Below are positions 59,257 through 64,000 of a stretch of DNA of 64,000 nucleotides, one piece after another (the stretch's first letter is position 1; each line of letters begins with the position of its first letter). Both the position numbers and the translations under genes were made by a program. Source of the DNA: Tritrichomonas musculus. Its lineage: Eukaryota > Parabasalia > Tritrichomonadida > Tritrichomonadidae. Under the pieces are notes generated by a model. It worked only from the letters and a program-made list of their open reading frames with translations. It ran no database searches and was not told where the DNA came from. The DNA lies in the NCBI GenBank assembly GCA_039105265.1, contig JAPFFF010000016.1, positions 248,001 to 312,000 on the forward strand, in the 5' to 3' direction.

Positions 59257-60257
59257 ATGTTTTTTCTTTTTTCAAGTGTAAAATCAAATTGCACATTTCA
59301 TATAGCGCCACAGCTTGGTTTTCGAATATTTCGCGAAATATTAAATGATAATGATGAAATTTGTATTAATATTTCTCACTTTCCGTTTTTCATTATCTTT
59401 GGAGAAATGCCTCATAACATGCAATATATAGAATACAGATCTACAAATTATACAAAAAATCTCACTTATTATCGGTCTGGAATTGATGAACGTTTGCCTG
59501 ATTATTATTCAATCCAAATTCCATTTGCATCAATCACAATACTTTGTCCAAAACGTGGAACTGTTTCTTTTGCATTCGGAACATTTCCTGGTATATGCAA
59601 AACTGGAACATTTTTTATAAATTTCCGCAATTTTCAAATTGAATTAACGTCTAAACTTCAACAAGAAAAATCTCTTTCTCCATTTGATGATAAATGTGCT
59701 TTATTTACATCTTGAGGAAATCAATCTTTTAAAATTGATTATGATCTTCTTGGAAATTTACTTATTTACAAAAACGCGTTTGATTACGGCGTGTTATATG
59801 GAAAAATTCGATTTTACTTTCCGCTAATTCAACTTTTGTTCCAACTTTTATCAGAATAATGATTGGGAATACAATTTATCCACAAAAAGTTTCGTTTTCA
59901 ATCAACAATGCTTCCCCTCCTCCTCTTAACGAGTTCAGTATATTTTATGATCCTGTAAATCATACAATTTCTCCTTGTCCAGAAGATGAGCCTTGTAGTT
60001 TTGTCTCAAAAATTGATTGGGAACTTTTTGGAATCATTTTTGTATTTATCATTGCATCACTAGCTGTGTTTGCAGCTCTTATATATGTTATATCTCTTTT
60101 ATGTTGCCCCAATTTTATTCAAAGTACTCCATTAATGATAAATGAATTACGAACAGAGTCATCATTGAATTTATCATCAGAATCAATTATTACAAATAAG
60201 CCTGAACCGAAAGGATATTTTGCAATGGACCCAATTCTCCACCCACCAGGTGACTAA
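59257..60257 (+). pseudogene. interrupted type I membrane protein
   Basis: Two reading frames belong together. The first part (59257-59715) begins MFFLFSSVKSNCTF, a plausible short signal peptide, followed by a Cys-containing extracellular-type region. It stops at a TGA at 59713, after which the same frame stays coding-like for about 40 codons. The second part (59859-60257, open upstream to about 59820 in its frame) carries a short ectodomain, one transmembrane helix (LFGIIFVFIIASLAVFAALIYVISLL) and a 50-residue cytoplasmic tail. One stop and one frame change separate them, so the gene is decayed or contains sequence errors. Coding-like text can be read a few codons upstream from a TTG at 59233, but the ATG at 59257 directly follows an Inr-like TATATC. 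No family was recognised; trichomonads have many such single-pass surface proteins. Confidence 0.6.
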
Positions 60258-60513
60258 GGTCTACATTTATTATATTAGTATATATAACAATTGTTTTTAA
60301 TATTTTTAAATGTTATTTTATTGTTTTTTATTTATCTCTCTATTTTGTTATATGTTTACTGTCATATGTAAGATTCCTCTAACATAATTTATCTTCAAAT
60401 TAAAAATATTTATAAATATTAAGTTATCATATGTTTTAAAATATATAACGATTTAAAATTTTATGATTATTTGGAAAGATTTAATGTATAAAGATATGTC
60501 ATTGTAAGTTTAT
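60258..60513. other. spacer before the 1.38-kb element
   Basis: AT-rich spacer downstream of the membrane-protein gene; nothing recognised. Confidence 0.4.
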
Positions 60514-60522
60514 TTTTCTAAA

Positions 60523-61900
60523 AGAAGTGCGAGAACTAAAATAACGTATTTTTTGTTTTAAAAAAGGATTGATTTTTCAAAAAATAATTCGTTAGCCTTA
60601 TGATTTTTTTAATAAAATAAAGTATATAATTGATTATGTATATTACATATCAGTATCAAACTATTTGAAAGTTCATACGTCGAAATTTAAATTTTACATA
60701 TTTTCAAGAATATGATTGAAGTTGAACCAATATTGATTATTTATTCATTTCATCATATTCTAAATAATATTATTGATATAATTTCTAATTAATATATATA
60801 TAATATTATAATATAAATGAGATAAATTTATTTTAACAAAAAAATTATAGAAAACATAAATATCTAGCTATAATATTAATTTTATGGGGATAATAATTTT
60901 ATATTAGAATTAAATTATATTGTATGATATTATATTATGATTATTTATAAATCCGCTCGACGGGCGTAGTTTTATTTTTATATTCACAAAAAGTTATAAA
61001 AGAATTGAGTAGAAATGTTCGTTAGGCTTAAATCCCCTCAAAATTCAATGCAATGTTCGTTAGGCTTAAATCCCCTCAAAATTCTGTACATATTCCGTTA
61101 TATAATATTTTATTAATATTTCTTAAATATCAGTAAATTAAAAATAAATAAAAAGTAATATATAATTTTTGGACGAAATTTATTTTAAAAAATATTTTTT
61201 TTTATCTTGAAATAGCAAACAGAGGACAGATCTTATCTTCAATAATTTTATAAATCTACTTTCACACTTTATACGCTTAATACTTTTATTAAATTAAATA
61301 ATAATATAATAATAACAGGCTATTATAATGAATAAGACTAAAATAAATAATTATCAAGAATTTCAGATTATATCTATATAAACCATGCATTATTCGTTAA
61401 AGAAATAATTATTAAACCAATTAAATATCAGTTATTTGTCAAATGACAACAATAAAACATATTTTTGAGAATCTTTGTTTAATAATCGTAACTTTTAACC
61501 AAGGAAATAATTTAATTTATGAATTATCAAATAATATCATTGATATTAGTAATAATATATCATTTTATGCTATATTCTTTGTTTGTTTAAATTTCGAATA
61601 TTGAAATCCTTTAATTGCTCAACGATTACAAAAGTTAAAAATGTGAATATTTAAATTATTTTATTTAAACAAATATAAAAATTACCTTAAAAAACAAATT
61701 ATTTGGTGCTCTTTTTTTATTTTTTTAGAAATAAAAATTTGAATTGTTTATTTTCTCATATTCAATTTTAAAATCAATATACTATTACTTGTAGCGAACC
61801 AAATTAAACAATTATACATTAATTATACATTATTTTACCTGTGTAAATAAATATCTAAATTTGAAATAAATTGGTTAACCAAAGGTAGTTCTCGCACCTC
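60523..61900. mobile_element. 1.38-kb nonautonomous element with 9-bp target duplication
   Basis: The inverted ends GAAGTGCGAGAACTA (60524-60538) and TAGTTCTCGCACCTC (61886-61900) match at 14 of 15 positions. They are flanked by identical 9-base sequences TTTTCTAAA (60514-60522 and 61901-61909); the left end has one extra A. Nine-base duplications with short G-rich ends fit Mutator-like elements. The interior has no reading frame longer than about 60 codons, so it has no transposase. It contains a 38-bp tandem duplication at 61014-61085 and a small GC-rich patch (CCGCTCGACGGGCG, about 60953-60966). Its ends differ from those of the MULE-like element at 48460. Confidence 0.72.
61014..61085. 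repeat. 38-bp tandem duplication
   Basis: Two copies of a 38-base unit starting AATGTTCGTTAGGCTTAAAT begin at 61014 and 61052, identical over the 34 bases of the second copy. They lie inside the 1.38-kb nonautonomous element. Confidence 0.85.
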
Positions 61901-61909
61901 TTTTCTAAA

Positions 61910-62481
61910 CGACATTTTTATTTCTGAAATTTTCTGAAAAAATAAACAATTTTGAATTGAAATAATTAATATAATGATCATTATCAAACAGGAACAAGGT
62001 CAAGTTGGTAATTTGAATTTGAATCTCTTCTGGAATGAACAGATGATTCAATGAACTGGTCAAATTCATGAAGATGACCAGTATAAAAGTCTGGTTTTGA
62101 GTATATAAGTTCTGTTTAAAATTATTCCAATTTCTACTGGATCTTTGTTGAATACGCCAAGGAAAATGGAATTTAATGAGTCGGTCGTTGTTTTTTCTTC
62201 AGTCTGAAACCAAATGCTGTTCATTTTTTAGATTGAAAAGAAAATTCAAATAAGAAAGGTAGACAGTCTTTTCCTATCAAAGGTATTTTCTATAACTTTG
62301 CTATAATAAAATATATTTCATAATAATTATAAATATATTCTTTTATTTAAATTTTAACGGTAAAAATTAAGATATATCTATTTTAATAATAATAATTAAT
62401 TCTATGATTTATTGATCTTCGTCATAAAAATATTTACCTTTCAGGAAAATGGTGAATATTTTTTTTTAATGTTCAATTCAG
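61910..62481. other. spacer between the nonautonomous element and the MULE
   Basis: No gene is supported. The hairpin-forming pair ACTGGTCA/TGACCAGT lies at about 62056-62083. The left terminal repeat of the following MULE may be in this stretch but could not be recognised without its right end, which is outside the window. Confidence 0.4.
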
Positions 62482-62586
62482 TAAGATGATTACGCGTTTT
62501 CAAACTCCATCAACTTTAATAATTGAAGTTGAAGAAAGTAAAGTAAAAGCTAGTACAAATATACAAGATTCTGATGATGAAGATAC

Positions 62587-62668
62587 GGCATTATATGTTA
62601 TTATACTCCGTTATATTGTTAAGATACTACATTATATTGTTGATATACTGCATTATATGTTACTATAA
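62587..62668. repeat. AT-rich tandem repeat (about 27-bp unit, three copies)
   Basis: Three imperfect copies of a unit like CATTATATTGTTGATATACTG follow each other. They close the short reading frame that begins at 62486 and separate it from the transposase frame. Confidence 0.6.
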
Positions 62669-62739
62669 TGCAATATTTTGTTTACAAATTTATTAAAATT
62701 TTTAATTTTAAATTGGACTTGTTATTTTGAGAATTTAAT

Positions 62740-64000
62740 AATTTAAAATCCTTTGGTGAGGTTATCCTAATTGTTAGTACACAAGTTAATCTATCACTTA
62801 AATGGGAAGTAGTTCCTATAACTCTAATCGATCGAAACAAAAACCTAAGATGTTGAGGCATCTTATACACATGTATGTTTTCTGAAGAAATCATAACTTG
62901 GTTATTAAAAATTTTACTTGATTTTGATGTATTCAGGGAAAAAATTCAGACTATCATAACGGATGAAGATGCAGCATTTATAGTTGCTTTTGACAGAGCA
63001 TTCAAAAATGCTGAAACTATTTATCAGGTGAAACATGTTTTATGTTCTTTTCATAAAACACAGAACTTTATGAAAAAGATTAACTCTCTTGGATTGACAT
63101 GTCATCAAAAAGATTGTTTGAATGATTTGTTTGAAACAATATGTTATACTCCACATTATGATACAGCAATGTCTTGTTTAGGCAAATTATTTGATGTTGT
63201 TGAACTTAAGAGTTATCTCTCAAAGGAAGTTGTTCCTTATTTGCATATGTTTGCCCGATCTTGTATTAATGAGTCTTTTTGCTTGGGATACAATGTAACT
63301 TCTCCCGCCGAGAGCATGAATAATATGTTAAAACACTCCCTTCCAGCGAGAACATTGACTCTCTTGGAATCTAGGAAAGAATTTGATTCCATTCTTTACA
63401 ATCATTATCAGTGCATCTCCGAAAAACAGCATAAAAAAAGAATTCCTTCACTCAATATATTATATGAACATTATTCGCCAAATATGGCAAATGAAATTAT
63501 GCACCAAATTGAGAAATCAAAAACTGTAATTTTGGAAGATGATCATTTCGACAATTATACTCATGTTGCTTACCAGCAGGAATTTATGAATCAAAAATAT
63601 AGGCTTAACGAGTGGTACTGCGAATGCAAATTACACTACTTTTCAGGAGTTCCTTGTAGTCACATTATTTCATTGCATTCAAAACTATTTAATGAGTTTC
63701 CTTTCTTCCTCATTGATCCTCGATGGAAAATATCAAATAATAATATAACCATTTCAAATGATGATGTTTTAAACTTAAGTAACAATTTGATAGAAGAAAG
63801 CAATGATATATCAATTCCACTTCCAATAAAACTTAAGCAAGAAACATATGATCCATATTATTTTTCAACACTAACTCATGAGCAAAGATTTCAAAGGATA
63901 TTTCATATCGCGAAACAGTTATGTTCGGCAGCAGCTTGTGATATAAATCATTCATGTATGGTGATGGAAAAATTCAAAAAGCTCTTAGATCATGTTCAAA
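62740..64000 (+). mobile_element. MULE transposase, truncated by the window edge
   Basis: From about 62857 the frame is open to the last base of the window. It encodes a Mutator-like transposase core. The second catalytic Asp is in ITDEDAAF (D at 62962), followed by HVLCSFHK (the MULE C-x2-H motif, Cys 63043, His 63052) and the catalytic Glu in SPAESMNN (63310). A SWIM zinc finger C-x-C-x9-C-x-H follows (63619, 63625, 63655, 63661). Upstream, the frame contains one TGA (62854-62856) inside otherwise recognisable transposase sequence (TLIDRNKNLRC before it, GILYTCMFSEE after it), and the N-terminal part before about 62760 is not recognisable, so this copy is probably defective. The short frame at 62486-62668 could be a remnant of the N terminus, but I cannot show it. 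Confidence 0.85.

Overview
The window looks like nuclear DNA of a parabasalid flagellate, most likely a Tritrichomonas-type trichomonad. It is strongly AT-rich, and its long protein-coding genes (up to about 8.8 kb) show no obvious introns. Spacers are short and full of A or T runs. The gene content fits: giant BEACH/WD40 proteins, a kinase-like/Sel1 fusion, many coiled-coil proteins, a large surface glycosidase, and a MULE-type transposase of a kind abundant in trichomonads. Genus-level assignment is inference; no rRNA or other marker lies in the window.

Layout. Six plus-strand genes fill 0.5-24 kb: a SAM plus double C2HC zinc-finger protein, a giant coiled-coil protein, a pseudokinase-Sel1 protein, a BEACH/WD40 protein, a protein ending in a bacterial-type poly(ADP-ribose) glycohydrolase (PARG) domain, and a KE-rich coiled-coil protein. 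From 24.2 to 51.2 kb the genes are on the minus strand: an acidic coiled-coil protein, a second BEACH/WD40 protein, a MAP65/Ase1/PRC1 family protein, a 2504-residue membrane-anchored glycosidase with two tandem catalytic modules, an FCP/SCP-like HAD phosphatase, and two members of a small unrecognised 'FPREK' family, one of them broken. From 52.6 to 60.3 kb genes are again on the plus strand: a coiled-coil protein with an acidic tail, an MFS sugar transporter, a smaller coiled-coil protein, and an interrupted type I membrane protein. The right end is repeat-rich: a 1.38-kb nonautonomous element with 9-bp target duplications, then the start of a MULE transposase that runs off the window.

How the genes relate. 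There are no operons; neighbouring genes do not form one pathway. Several products are cytoskeletal or membrane-traffic components (MAP65, coiled coils, two BEACH proteins), and two are surface proteins for nutrient use (glycosidase, sugar transporter). Most plus-strand genes carry an AACGT(A/T) element within about 15-60 bases of the start, often with an Inr-like TCA(C/T) near the ATG, resembling the known Trichomonas core promoter. The most notable non-genic finding is a nested pair of transposons at 47.9-48.9 kb: a hAT-type element with a perfect 8-bp duplication, interrupted by a MULE-like element with its own 9-bp duplication.
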